Shown here: one piece after another, positions 1 through 11,154 of the stretch | Layout of the letters: each line of letters starts with the position of its first letter | Position numbering within the stretch: position 1 is the stretch's first letter | Assembly (NCBI GenBank): GCA_000711775.1 | Contig: ARYC01001305.1 | Coordinates: 18,162-82,161, forward strand | Reading direction: 5' to 3' | Length of the DNA stretch: 64,000 bases | Source of the DNA: Oxytricha trifallax | Taxonomy: Eukaryota > Ciliophora > Spirotrichea > Sporadotrichida > Oxytrichidae | The notes under the pieces: model-generated | What the model was told of the DNA's origin: nothing | Database searches by the model: none | Seen by the model: the letters and a program-made list of their open reading frames with translations, nothing else | Translations under genes and position numbers: made by a program

Positions 1-309
1 GCATTTTTGTCTTACTAGTAATTTATTATTATTATACTCTTAATTTTACTTAAATTCATATATAAATACACCTTTAATCTTTTACTTTCTCTAATGATTT
101 TGTCATATATATATATTTAAGAAAAAAAATTTATCTCAAATTCTTCATTTATTGTACCTAAGTTCTTTGAAATTCGACAAATAATAAAGATTAAATATTG
201 TTAAAACATTTCAAAATTACTTAAGCCCTTTTAATTCATTGTTATGATTGTTTTTTCCATTTGTGATTCAAATGATAGAGTAGATTATGTTTGTTTTGAT
301 TCATTAATA

Positions 310-662
310 ATTTATTTAATAACATGCTGGAAAACATTTGATTTATGAAATTAAAATTGATTAAATATTAATTTTTTTCAGTTAATTTTGGAAATTTTTT
401 CTAAACTTTGGCTTCATTAAACTCATTGGTGAAATTATATAACACTTTTACTATTTTTTTAAATTGCTCAACAAAAAAAACGAAGCCTGGGATGATTTAA
501 GAATTTTGCCAAATTCAAATATCAGTTGAATTGCAAGATCTACCTTAGGATTTATTTAGATTTTTATTTTAGTTATTTCATGGTTTTGATTACTGCCATG
601 ATTTAAAAAAATAAACTAACTTAAATTAATTTCCTCAATTAAATTGTATTCTTACAATATTG
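310..662. repeat. Degenerate copy of the palindromic MITE family
   Basis: The stretch around 385-435 (cues TTTGGAAA, TCTAAACTTTGGCTTCAT, CATTGG) and the right part (GCCAAAT, GATCTAC, TTCTTACAATATT) match, in the same order, the clearer copy at 51165-51588. It looks like an old member of the family. No gene is visible in 1-1217, which is otherwise AT-rich spacer. Confidence 0.45.
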
Positions 663-1217
663 CCCTATAAAGTATATTAACCAAAATTATGTTAAATAAA
701 AGGATTTTTGTAGATTTCTTTTTAATAAAGTATATAATAATTGTATTTAAGTATTTACATAACAATACTTAGTCTAAGTCGTCTAGTATATTTTGAAATC
801 AAACTTTTATTTATTGATTTGTCAATCTAAATTATTATAAATAAATATTAGATTTTTAAACAATTATCTCACATTCAAATATAAGGAGAATATATTTTTA
901 ATTCTGAATAAAAATGATAATTATTTCTCTATTTTAGATTTTTATCAAATTTATGATATTTATTATTAATAAGTTTTTAGATAAAAATTGTATTATTTTA
1001 TCTACTACTAATAAATTAATTATTGTGATATTAACAAGGAAATTATCAGTGTAGAAATATTAGAAATCAAGCAAGGTAAAGATTATAAAAGAATCATATA
1101 CTATCACAGAACAGACCATTTCTCAAAGCAACAATAATAATATTAAAATTCATTGAGAAACGCTAGAACTTTATTATTTTTAATTAGATATAATTCAATA
1201 TATTTTATTATATTAGA

Positions 1218-4200
1218 TTTACATACTTTTAAAAATGTCAAGACTATTGGAAGACGATACAAAGTAATAAAATTATTGAGTTAGAACACCTTTGGCACGG
1301 TATATTTAGTTAGAGATATTAAATAAGAGCTAAAATTTATTGCAAAGCTAGTAAGTAATATGATATTAAATTTATAAATTACCGCATTAATTGAACAACA
1401 AAAGTTTATACAATTGTTCAAAACGAGACACCCTTCTTCACCCTCAAGCGAGATACCCCCTTCCCATGCCCCCTCCAACCCTATAATAAGACACCACCCC
1501 ATTTCATATAAAATATTTAATTTTAAGAGTCCTAATAAATTTTCTTCTTAACATCTTTTTTTTAAATATCACATATGCATGAAAACATTTTTTTATAAGA
1601 ATATTTCACAAAAGTTCATTTGAGGATAATATTTATGGTTATTGAAAAATAATTTTACTTCTTGAATTATATCCCTTACATTTATTAGATATGCACTCAT
1701 AGTGAAAATCTTTTTATATGAAATGAAATATTTTATGGGGTGGGGAGAGGTCTTGGTTAAATGTCTGGGAGAAGTGTTTGGTTAGAATATTCAAAAAAAG
1801 AAATTAAGAAATTTGTTAAATTCTAACATTAATTCTTAACTCAATCATTTTTTATTGCTTCTAGAGAAACAATTACAAATTTAAATGCTCCTCATTTCAA
1901 GTTTTCAAAGGTTTACAATTTGGAACATAAATAAAGCATATTTTATTTTACTTTCAATTCTAGTTGTAATATATTATCTCCTCACAGTGAGAAAAATAAA
2001 TTAATAGAAATTGTTAATTTAAATGGAGTGCCAATAATTTTAACTATACAATATTGATTTTTATATTATTCGTAATCCAAATAAATTTACATAATATAGT
2101 GTTCTAATAAATTCAAAATAATTTTTAATTTCTATAAAAAATTAAATTAAATAAATGATAATTACCTTCCAACCATATTAAAAACTTACAAGTTTTCAAT
2201 AGCTTCATGGTTTTTATGACCTTGTTGACTATAAGAATAATATTGAGTTTTAAATATTTAAAAATATTCTCATATCCCATAATACTGTTAAGGAGAGCAA
2301 ATTTATTAGTATTTTTATAATTAGCCATACAAATATTTCTCCATTAATAATACTTAAGAGTCTTAGAATTTATGTTTTAATATTAAACTATTAATGAATC
2401 AATCTTATTTTCAAAATAACTTAAATAATATTTGGGGGCTTAATTAAAAATCAACATCATAGAATTAATTTTAATCAATGACAAATATTTAGTTTTAGAA
2501 ATAAATTTAAGATAAGAATTAATTGTATAATAGTATAAAAAAGAAGATTAATTAATTTATTGCTAATTAAAGAAATTTGAGAAAATATGATTTTAATTTT
2601 AATAAAAAATTACATTCACAACATTAATTCTAGATTAAAATATCTCTTCATCGTTTCTTTTTATAATACTAGAAATTAATTAATTAAAATTAAAATCCAT
2701 AAATTAACTTAACTTTCAAATAAATTTTAAATAATAAGATTAAAAATGATTTGAAACAAATTAAAACTTATAGAAAAGGCACTTGTTAAATATGAATAGT
2801 TTATGGAATATGAGCAATTTGAGCATGAATAGAAGGTTATGAGAGCAGTAAAAGGCAAAAGCGGATTCCCTTAACTGCATGATACTTTTTACATTGGAGA
2901 AGACGAAACCCCTGTAATCGTGGCATTTTATCTCGGAACTGACCTCCGATAAATTACCAAGAATTCAAAGAATATTTTAAAGGAAATTGTACCAAAATAA
3001 AATTAATTTAGAAAAATAACTTATTTAATTAATTTTATAGATTATTAAATCATTTCAAAATTAATTTAAAAAGGCAAATAAATTATTAAATTTAAATCAA
3101 TAGAGAAGTTGCTCTTGATGGTTTTTCTTTATTAAGGCTCGGCTCATATTTTTAATAATTTTCTGTAAATCATTAGAAAATATTACCAACAACCTTCCTA
3201 ACAAACGTAAATTAATCTCTTAGATAGTAACAAAAATACTAAACTTTAAAATAATCATTAATATAAATTTTATTATAATTATTTCTGGTCAAAATATATC
3301 ATAAATTCAAACAAAGTCTTACCTTGAAATCAAGCAACATTGATAACTAAATGAGAGGAAAATCTACAAAAAACAATACTTAAAGTAACACGAAGCAACT
3401 AAATTTATTTTCATTATATTTCATTTTTCAAAGTAAATTACTAATTACTAAAATTAAGCTTTAAAATTTAAATTATCTCAATAAAATTGCTATCATAAAT
3501 TATTTTAAGTTTACAGAGTACCAAATTGTTCTTCAATATAGGAGAATAGGTATAGAATTAATCACTAAGTAAAAATAGCGAGTGTGTGTGTGTAGTAGCT
3601 GCTCTGTAAATAATGATAATTTTGGTAATTAATTCTAGAAAATATTAAACTTTAATATATAGATTAAACGACTCAAGGTCCTTCACAATTTAGGCTATGT
3701 ACATTAAAAATTGATGAGCAATTTTATGTATATTTGATAATTTGATATTAATGTATTTTACTGATTGTGATCTCAAGCCTGATAACATTCAAAATAAATT
3801 TATATATATTTACTTAAACCTAATATGCTTTTTAATTACCTTTATTTCATATTAATAATTATCGAAAGAAGCAAGAATCATGAAGAGCTAAACGAGTATG
3901 GCTACGGGTTACATGATGATGACGATGAATATTTTGTTTTGCAATCTTTAAATTATATTTTTAGAAATAAGTAATTAATTAAGCAATTTAATTTCTAATT
4001 AAAAATAATTGGTAATCTCAATAAAAGAGTTCAAAGAAAATAAGAGCAGAAGCCGAGGATTTAAGTTTCTAAGAGTAAATAGAGCAAAACAAGAGTTAAT
4101 AGGAATTAACAGAAGCACAACCCTTAGTAGAGGTACACTGATTGACTTTGGAATATCACACTCTTATCTAATTAAAATTTTATAAATAAATTAAATGCTA

Positions 4201-7200
4201 TGGTAATTTACAGATTTATCTCAAGGAAAATGGAAATCATATAAGTCAGCCTCAAACATCAGCTTTATTTCAATAATGTAGATATTTTATCTTTTTGTCT
4301 GTTTTAATAATAGTTAGCTTTCATAGGTAGTCTACTTTACTGTAGTATAAATCTAACAAAAGTTAGTCATTTAAATTTTTAAATCCTTTGAATCTAAAAT
4401 ATTTTACAAAATTATTATAAAACACAGAATAAAATGCAACTTATTTTAATTTTTAGCTTTGACATTATATGTCACTTAAGTTATAAATAATATTGCAAAG
4501 TAAATTTGAAAATTGGGCTAATCAAAAATAGTGGGAGTTGGAGGTGGCCAAATTTGAGATCTTGCCTTATTTATAAAAATTATAAATTAGCTGGATTTTG
4601 TTATTGCGGTACTATTTTATCTCATCTTTGGAACTAGCTTACTCCACTTTAATTGGATACCTCGAATCTTTAAATGATGCCTTAAATTATAATGCAGCAA
4701 ACTAGCTTTAGAGATGAAATTAAATAGTATCGCAATAGTTAAGCCAGTTTTTAAATAAAAGTATAAGTTTTTTTCAAATAAGGAGGTTATTAAAATTAAA
4801 TTCAATCGCAAATAAGTATATTTAAAGCTTGTTAATTATGTTGATATAAATTTTAATTAATATATACATTGTATTATAATGTTAAATTTAATAAAGGATT
4901 ACTAAAGATAATTGATATAGTACCAAATTTTAATGCCTGTTTGATTAATCTTAATAAATATAAAATTAATTTACTTAAATTCCTGATTTCTACTAATCAA
5001 AACCCCAAAACCCCTTAGTGAGGTTTATAAGTACTTTTATTTGTAGGGTATAGTTGGGGTCTTATTGGGGTTAGTAGAGAAAATGTAAGTTTTATATGAG
5101 TTTAATAAGTAATTATAGAGTATTAATAGTCTTAAATCAAACAGATTTTATCTGCTTGTCTTTGTTATATCTCATGAATCTTGCTGTCTATGGAGGCTAT
5201 AACATATCGTCTAAGGTTTATCTTGGATAAGCAGGTGCTCTTACTATTATCTTCTGTACAATAGTACTTATTTATTTGCAAACCTCATTCTACTTTTGAT
5301 GCTTCTTTGCTAAGCTTATGGATTGTTTTTCATGCTTAGTGCCAAAGTAAGCCATACTTTCCAAAAATTGCACTCTAATATTATAGCAGCTACTGCCCAT
5401 ACATCCCATTAAATAGAACCATTCGTCAACTTTTCTCTTGTTGGGAAGTATCCAGGAGTGCCAAGTACCTTGCTAGAGTTACTATCTCTTATTTTATAGC
5501 TCTATTGAAATCTATGAATACTATTTCTAAAGAACAAGAGATTAAGCATTACATTTTCTGGCTTCAAATCTCTGTGAACATATCCTAGTTCATGAAGCTC
5601 ATTTACACCCTTAGTCATTTCAGATAGTATTTCATTGAGATAATTTGGGTATCTGTTATGATATAGGTATTCTCTTAGAGTAAATCAAATTTCTTTAGTC
5701 TAAACGCTATGAAACCAAAGCCACGAATAACTCCATCCAACTTTAGTCAATTTTTGCAATTCCTTTTCTAAGCCTTTTTAAGCATGATATATTCATTGGC
5801 AAATTCATTCTGATACTACTCATTCTTAAGGAGGTAGCTGAAAGGATATATCTTGTATGTATATTCATCTACAACTTTTAGTTTTGCCTTGTTAGGGACG
5901 TCTATGTTTAAATAGTTTTCAATACAGCTGCCAATGTAGATTGAATTTCGAGCAGGAATCTATATAGCTCTCTTTTGTAAACAGACGATGACTCCTCTAT
6001 TAGCAGGTTAGTTTATCGATTCAAATTTTTTTTATCTCTTGAGTTACTCCTGCTGCTCTCTTTGAGATTCAATAGTATTTGATTTTCTCTTGGCTGGTAC
6101 AATTTTTTAAGTCTATTAATCTTAAATCAAGAACTCACTTAGGTGATATTTTTGCAATGTGCTTCTTTACTTTGGCCGAGTGAATATAAGACATCATGCA
6201 AGTTGTGCATTAATACCTACCATCTACTTTATCATGCTTCATTTAAACTTTCATCTAACCAGAGTGTATCTCTTTAAAATGCCTCTTCAAGCTAGACTTA
6301 TTAGAGAAAAGTTGTAAGATTCTTGACACTCGAAAATTTTTAAGTTTTCAGATGGAAACTGTTCTTTAATTTTTTCAACATCCTAATTTAATGTTTATAT
6401 TTCAACATCTCTCAAATCTTTCATTTTTTATATTTCGATTATAAATACTCCGACATCGAGTTCTAGAGCTCTAGACTCTGCCTCCATCTCAATATAGATG
6501 ATTTCAGGAATTTTAGTTAAACCAAAGTTGATCTATAATTAACCAGTTCCTAAACCAATTGCTTTACGATTTAAGTTAGCCGCCATGTTTAAATTCAAAT
6601 TTAAATTTCTATTATAAAGCTAAAAAAGCTATTATAATTATACTTACTCTAGTAGGAGCAACTATTGTGTAAATCATGGTTTGCTTTCAATTGTAAACAG
6701 TCACACTTCTTTTTAATTTATAAGTATAATTTTAATAATTTCAGTCTTAATAACTTTGATTTTGGTACAAATTTTGAAATTCTAAGTTGGTACTTGTACC
6801 AATTAAGTTTTGAACTAGATTGGAACTATTCCATTAAAACCTTCCTGGATTAAAACTAGAAACTAATTAAGTTTTGGTTCTATTAAATTGGTCCCAATTA
6901 AATTAAACGAATTTAGTAAAAGTACTAATCAAATTTAAACTAATTTAGTACTAATTTAATGGAACTAAATTGATAAAAATGGAGCTCCATCTCTGAAGTT
7001 TGTTACAGCTTCTGCCAGCTATCTCCACGTATCTTTACCAGGTTGACCTCCTTTAAGATGAGCATATTTAATAAATCCCAATGATTTTTTTTAAGAATTA
7101 AGATAAGGGGGTTTGGAAATAAATCTAGAATTTAATTGTTATTGGCGTAAATTATTAAAATTGAGGCCAATTATTAAAACTATTGGCTCGAATAATTATC

Positions 7201-10200
7201 CCTATAAAATAAACCAATCAGTGTGTTTATATTTAATTTAAGACTAATTATATTTAATTCTGGCCAATAATAATTAAATTCTAGATTTATTTCCATAACC
7301 CCCTTATCTTAATTCTTAAAAAAATCATGGGGTTTTAGTAAGTTTTTAAAAAATAGGATCCAGAAGTCTATAAAGTATATTTTGAAATTCATTAAGATGA
7401 AGAGGAAAAAAGATGGAATCTCTCAATGATCAAATAAAGTGAATTGAGGCTCAAGAAATGATATCAAGATTCAGAAGCAAGGAAGATCTCTATTAATGCC
7501 TTACTTATCATGGTAAAAGTAATCTGATGTTAATTAACATAATATGCAGTTTGTTTATTCCTTCCAACGATGAAAGGTACCAAGATTTTATTCTTATAAG
7601 TAATAATCTGCGAAGAGAAGTAAGCTTTTAAAAACTAGATATTAATCTGATTGAAATACCAAACTACCCAGAGATATCTGTCACTAATCTATACGAGGAT
7701 GCTATGAAAGATGAAGACTTGGTAGTTAACCTTCAAATAAAGAAACAACTTTCAAACAAGCTTCCAGAGAGGAGTTACTTCTTTGGTGGTCTATGTTACA
7801 ATGAGAAAGTTATCTAAGAGAAATTATAGAAGAAGCTCATAAGAAACGCTATTCTATTTCTACTGAGGATTAAAAGAAACAAGGAATACTAATAAACGAG
7901 AGCTGGCTTGCTGAGCTTAAGAAGCATCCTTATCTTTCTAGAAAGCTTTGACAAATAACTTTGTAGGGAAACCTGGAACTGGTATATATCTAATGAAGGA
8001 ACATGCAAAAGTTCACAGAGAGAGAAAGTCTCAAACCATTCATTCAGTTAGCAAAAGATTTTATAATGAGGTCTAAAAACCAGAATAAACGAACATAAAT
8101 GCTGGTTCTGGTACAAAGAGAAGAAATATGGGTCCTAGTTAAGCACCAGAGGAAGAATAGAAAGAGAAACTGAATCCTTATATGAGTTCATTTGATATGT
8201 GAAATGATTCATTCATTTAAGTTTAACACTTATAAATAAACATTCATTCACACTTTCTTTGCTAATATTATAGTCTAGTCTTTACTCACTCTCTTGCGAC
8301 TACTCTGTATTAAGTCTACTGTATCGATTGGTAGATCATGCATTAGGTGATACAGAGTAACTTCTTGTAGTTAATCTTAATCAAACACCAGTAGAACTCA
8401 ATTCCATTAAATTGTGGGCTGTAAAGGAACGTTATAAACATAAGTTATCTTTAACTCTTCATAAGCTTTCTTAGACTCCTTTGTCTTATGAACTGAGAGG
8501 TTATCAACAAACAGGATTATCTCTTGATTGTTGTACTTATCTCTTAGCTTATGTAGGAACTCTATATACTACTCTCGCTTAATAGAGCGAGGGTGAATAA
8601 CATAACTCTCTAAACCTGAATCTTCACTTATACCAGCTAAAATTGCATGGGTGACTACCTTCACTTTTTAATCATAGACTTCTATATTATCATACTTCTT
8701 ATACCAAGACTTATTAATAAAGGTGTTGAAGGTAAACACAGCTTCATCAGCGTGTATGAACTTGATGTTATAAGTAATAGCTCTCTGCATTTAATCATAT
8801 TTATAGTTTAAATTATTACTATAAAATGCCTCTGTTGACTGTCTTAAAGGTAATACCATTTCTCCTATAAATATTAGAAATAGTCTATGGAGAGATGCGC
8901 ATATCAGGTAACTAGCGATGAAACATCACAGCACGCTAGTCTAATGGAAAGTTTGCCCAATACTTTAAAGTTTTAGAGTGGCAGAGGTAGTCAATATGCA
9001 ACTGAGAGAACTTTTATTTTCTTGCTGGATGAGCTTTAATACCAGAATTGAAATGCTAAACTGCAAACAAGCAGTGATATCTCACAGTTGAAGCACTCTT
9101 ACACAAAAGCTTTGCAATCGCACAAAATAAGCACAGGTTTGACTTAGTCTATGTTAATACTAGTACCATACCTAAGCTTAAGCAGTAATTCTAAATATTA
9201 CTCATCATATATCGACCCTAAATTTCTCTAATTTCTATTTCTCATTTTGCAATTTTACCTAATTTTTCTACTAACCCCAATAAGACCTCAACTCTACCCT
9301 ACAAATCAAAGCATTTATAAACCTCACTAAGGGGTTTTGGGGTTTTTATTAGTTCATCTTGATTTTGGCTCGTGACTTCTTTTGCAATCATGAGTTTCAG
9401 ATGAGCCATCATTTCCAAAAATAATGATCAGCTAATTAAGATGATGGAACTGAATTCAGGAATAAATACTACTGCTGAAGAGTAGGGTGAGTATTTTGCG
9501 ATTTAGAGATGAGAGAGAGAGTGACTAGCCTTAATGCAGATATCCATCATATCATAGAGGATATTAATTCATAGCAAAAGTGGAAAGATTCTGAATCAAA
9601 AATCACTAGTAAAAAAAGCCTATCACCCTTGAGATTGAAAAGAATTTTAGTCAAAATCTCTTCAGAAATTAGAATTTACTTCTCAAGTTGATCAATTAAC
9701 TGTACTTCCATCGCCCTCTAATACCCTTTAACATAATCAGCAGTAACCTTAAATGCAAGAAAGCAGCGTAATCGTGAAGCACAAGTGCTTCCATAACAAT
9801 GATATCGATTCTGAGAATGACTAATTCAAATATCAGAAATCATTTTTAAAAATTCCTGTGTTAAGAGAATTAAACTCATTTGCAAAAACTTAAATGATTA
9901 ATCAGATGTTGTTGAAATTATAAACAAGAGTATTTATATTAATATATATTTTGCATCATTTTATCATGTACTTTTATTTATTAAAATAACAAGCATAATA
10001 TCGTCCTTTTTGGCATACTTTTAATTGCCATTTTTTATTTTCATTAGATTTCTTTTAATTAATTTCCCTAATTTATTAATACATTAGATATATTATGATT
10101 ATCTCTAATACAATATTTCTAAATATAGATCCTTCTAGAAGAGATGATATTGAATCATTCATTATACTTTATTTTTATGATTTTGGGGCATATTATATAA

Positions 10201-10720
10201 TTTAAATTTGGATAGTGTATGTAATCTTGAATGTAATTAACGGAAAGCCATCATGGGTCAAGTACCCTGAATCAATGAGAAAAGTAGAGTTAATCAGCTA
10301 CCTTAAATAACTAAGGCTTCTCAAATCTATCAATGATTATGGTCCAATCATTTTATATTTAATATCTTCTAATTACTCTTCATGAATTTGTAATAATTGC
10401 AAATTGTTATTAAATATTTATATAATTTCATTCCATTTAAATAATTATTCAAAAAATTAATATATTATCTCGAATATACTTCATAACTTTACTTACCATA
10501 TCAGACTTTTAATTTCTTCAAAATTTAGAATGTTTTAAATATTTAACATATAAAAACACTTTAATTTTATAATTTTTAATAAACATTATTATAAATGCAT
10601 ATTGGAAATCTACTAGAAAGTGAGAAAATTACAATTTTCAGAAATACCTCAATATGAAGAATCATGATGCTTTTTAAATAAAATAAAGTGAATTAGAAAA
10701 TGAATTTAGAATAATAACAA
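1218..10720 (+). CDS. Casein kinase 1-like protein kinase, split into many MDSs
   Basis: Reading TAA/TAG as Gln, coding islands line up in kinase order. About 1218-1350 holds the N-lobe (IGRRYKVI, glycine loop NTFGTVYL, then FIAKL). About 2764-3000 holds helix C and the CK1-typical GFPQLHDTFYIGED and LGTDL. About 3092-3165 and 3662-3707 give RLKVLHNLGYVH. 3766-3790 carries the catalytic loop HCDLKPDN (Arg of HRD replaced by Cys). 3864-3972 and 4040-4170 end in LIDFGIS (DFG at 4144-4152). 4212-4283 and 10122-10200 join at a likely TAGAT pointer to give PSRRDDIES, the CK1 signature. 10240-10400 (GKPSWVKYPE) and 10625-10720 (YNFQKYLNM) complete the C-lobe. About 60 extra residues lie between the catalytic loop and DFG. 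The spacers behave as IESs; one of about 5.8 kb contains the TBE at 4998. No in-frame ATG was located. Family assignment is firm, boundaries approximate. Confidence 0.72.
1419..1790. repeat. Small C/G-run inverted repeat inside a kinase IES
   Basis: The left end (TGTTCAAAACGAGACACCC, then C-runs, then CCCATTTCATAT) faces a right end with ATGAAATATTTTATGGGG and G-runs. The left end resembles the start of the large palindrome at 26841 (TGTTCCGACCGAGACCCG, then CCCATTTCATAT). It is probably a short, decayed relative of that foldback element. Confidence 0.4.
4585..4750. repeat. Short palindromic MITE copy
   Basis: TAGCTGGATTTTGTTATTGC..GTACTATTTTATCTCATC at the left is mirrored by GATGAAATTAAATAGTATCG..AATAGTTAAGCCAG at the right. 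The same core (cagctggactt, ggcggtact, tatctcat) recurs at 40962-41396 and 42336-42756, so this is one MITE family. It lies in the same large IES as the TBE. Confidence 0.6.
4998..5078 (+). repeat. Left terminal inverted repeat of first TBE
   Basis: C4A4C4 telomere-like tract followed by TTAGTGAGGTTTATAA and TTATTGGGGTTAGTAGA. It matches the reverse complement of 9267-9347 with only scattered differences, and its first half recurs at 62880 at the start of the third TBE. Confidence 0.9.
5120..6586 (-). CDS. TBE zinc-finger and kinase-like protein (57 kDa type)
   Basis: The ATG at 6586 opens MAANLNRKAIGLGTG. A C2H2-type zinc-finger region follows (FECQESYNFS, then SSLKRHFKEIHSG and YQCTTCMMSY). 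The C-terminal half is a kinase-like domain: LGYVHRDLKPENVMLN (around 5550-5595), then IDFNRA where kinases normally have DFG, then GTPGYFPT and WDVWAVAAIILECN around 5350-5460. TBE elements are known to encode a 57 kDa protein of this composition; its role is not established. This copy has at least two frame changes, one inside the first zinc finger (around 6315) and one before IDFN, so it may be decayed or mis-assembled. No TGA is met until the end of the transposon, so the stop is uncertain. Confidence 0.8.
7081..7328. repeat. Foldback MITE inserted in the first TBE
   Basis: The arms 7081-7150 and 7259-7328 are nearly exact reverse complements (ATGATTTTTTTTAAG..AAGATAAGGGGG..TAAATCTAGAATTTAATT), with a loop of about 110 bp. 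It lies just upstream of the central ORF of the TBE. Subtracting it returns the transposon to its usual size, so it inserted after the TBE did, or travels with this copy. Confidence 0.85.
7380..8165 (+). CDS. TBE central ORF (22 kDa type)
   Basis: The segment 7645-7815 reads LIEIPNYPEISVTNLYEDAM and later SYFFGGL; the second TBE encodes MIEIPNYPEISMTNVYDDAM and NFFFGVL at the matching place on the opposite strand, so this is the conserved central gene. A downstream part in another frame reads INESWLAELKKHPYLSRK. A frame change lies near 7815-7830. Function of the 22 kDa TBE protein is unknown to me. The gene is transcribed opposite to its two neighbours, as in the second copy. Confidence 0.7.
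8240..9225 (-). CDS. TBE DDE transposase (42 kDa type), frameshifted
   Basis: Tc1/mariner-superfamily transposase that would cut and join the element ends. On the minus strand the catalytic core reads ADEAVFTFNTFINKSWYKKY (around 8700-8760), then ILFVDNLSVHKT (around 8490-8520), then NVP and FNGIE around 8395-8430. Before FNGIE one extra T (the AAA at 8423-8425 on plus) shifts the frame compared with the second TBE, so this copy is interrupted as written. The change is in a homopolymer and could be an assembly error. The N-terminal half contains the DNA-binding region but I did not resolve its start. Confidence 0.8.
9267..9347 (-). repeat. Right terminal inverted repeat of first TBE
   Basis: Mirror of 4998-5078. 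It ends in a G4T4G4T5 tract instead of G4T4G4T4G, so one terminal base differs. Confidence 0.9.
9365..9945 (+). CDS. Unidentified coding island(s) next to the first TBE
   Basis: Three overlapping open stretches use the Gln code: AIISKNNDQLIKMMELN (about 9415-9510), MRERVTSLNADIHHIIEDIN (about 9505-9685), and about 95 codons to 9945 containing QVDQLTVLPSPSNTLQHN and KSFLKIPVLRELNSFAK. Base composition is less AT-rich than the flanks. I recognise no family. The position, between two MDSs of the kinase gene, means it is either part of another gene nested in that IES or out-of-order (scrambled) MDSs of the same gene. Frame changes between pieces suggest small IESs. Confidence 0.5.
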
Positions 10721-10734
10721 TAGTAATTGTAGTA

Positions 10735-10985
10735 ATAGTAATAGTAAATCTAACAAAAAAACGTTTCATCTTCATCTTCCTCCTCATCTTCACTGTCATC
10801 ATCGAAAATCTTAAATTGTTTGCCCTTCTTTGTGTGACTTCTTGAAGTTCCTCTTCGTTGACGCCTTCAGTCTTGCCAGGTGCAACCCCTGTAAAAATAA
10901 AATTTTAGATATGTTTTTTGTAACTTACATTAATGTTGAATGACACAGAGCACTCTGATCAGACATTTTTTAAATTGTTTATTTC
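10735..10985 (-). CDS. Short acidic-tail coding segment, paralogue A, with intron
   Basis: On minus, a short exon (ending CVIQHQ) is followed by an intron of about 40 bp that starts GTAAGTTACAAAA and ends TTTTTACAG, then VAPGKT, a basic stretch (TKKGKQFKIF) and DDDSEDEEEDEDE. The segment at 53885-54190 has the same order, the same intron position and the same donor. One frame change after APGKT separates the two halves here, so this copy may be broken. No start codon or family is recognised. Its 3' part overlaps the possible end of the kinase gene on the other strand. Confidence 0.55.
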
Positions 10986-11154
10986 TATATTTTATTATTA
11001 ATTACAATTCACTTTATTCAAAAAATATCGTAAATATATTAATTTTATCCAATAAGAAATTTAAAATTAAAGTTGCCATACAGTTCCAATAGATTAATAA
11101 ACCCATTTTACATTAATGTTAAGTATTTGAATATTGCTATTAAAATTAATTTGT

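Larger units (their letters stand above)
4998..9347. mobile_element. TBE: TBE transposon, complete copy (first)
   Basis: It starts with CAAAACCCCAAAACCCC and ends with the mirror GGGGTTTTGGGGTTTTT; inverted terminal repeats extend about 81 bp (4998-5078 and 9267-9347). Inside are the three gene types known from TBE elements: a zinc-finger/kinase protein on minus, the central 22 kDa-type ORF on plus, and a DDE transposase on minus. Length is 4350 bp; removing the 248 bp foldback at 7081-7328 leaves 4102 bp, the usual TBE size of about 4.1 kb. The left flank is AAT; the right flank is ATT, so the expected 3 bp duplication is imperfect. It sits between two MDSs of the casein kinase gene. Confidence 0.93.

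Noticed and set aside
3860..3972. Out-of-order (scrambled) C-terminal MDS of the kinase
   Set aside because: At first ELNEYGYGLHDDDDEYF looked like the kinase C-terminus, but its frame runs through an AAATAAG-like junction into the DFG block, so linear order with an insert is simpler.
4998..5014. C4A4 tract read as a real chromosome end
   Set aside because: It is paired with a mirror tract at 9331-9347, a TBE terminal repeat and TBE genes, so it is a transposon end.
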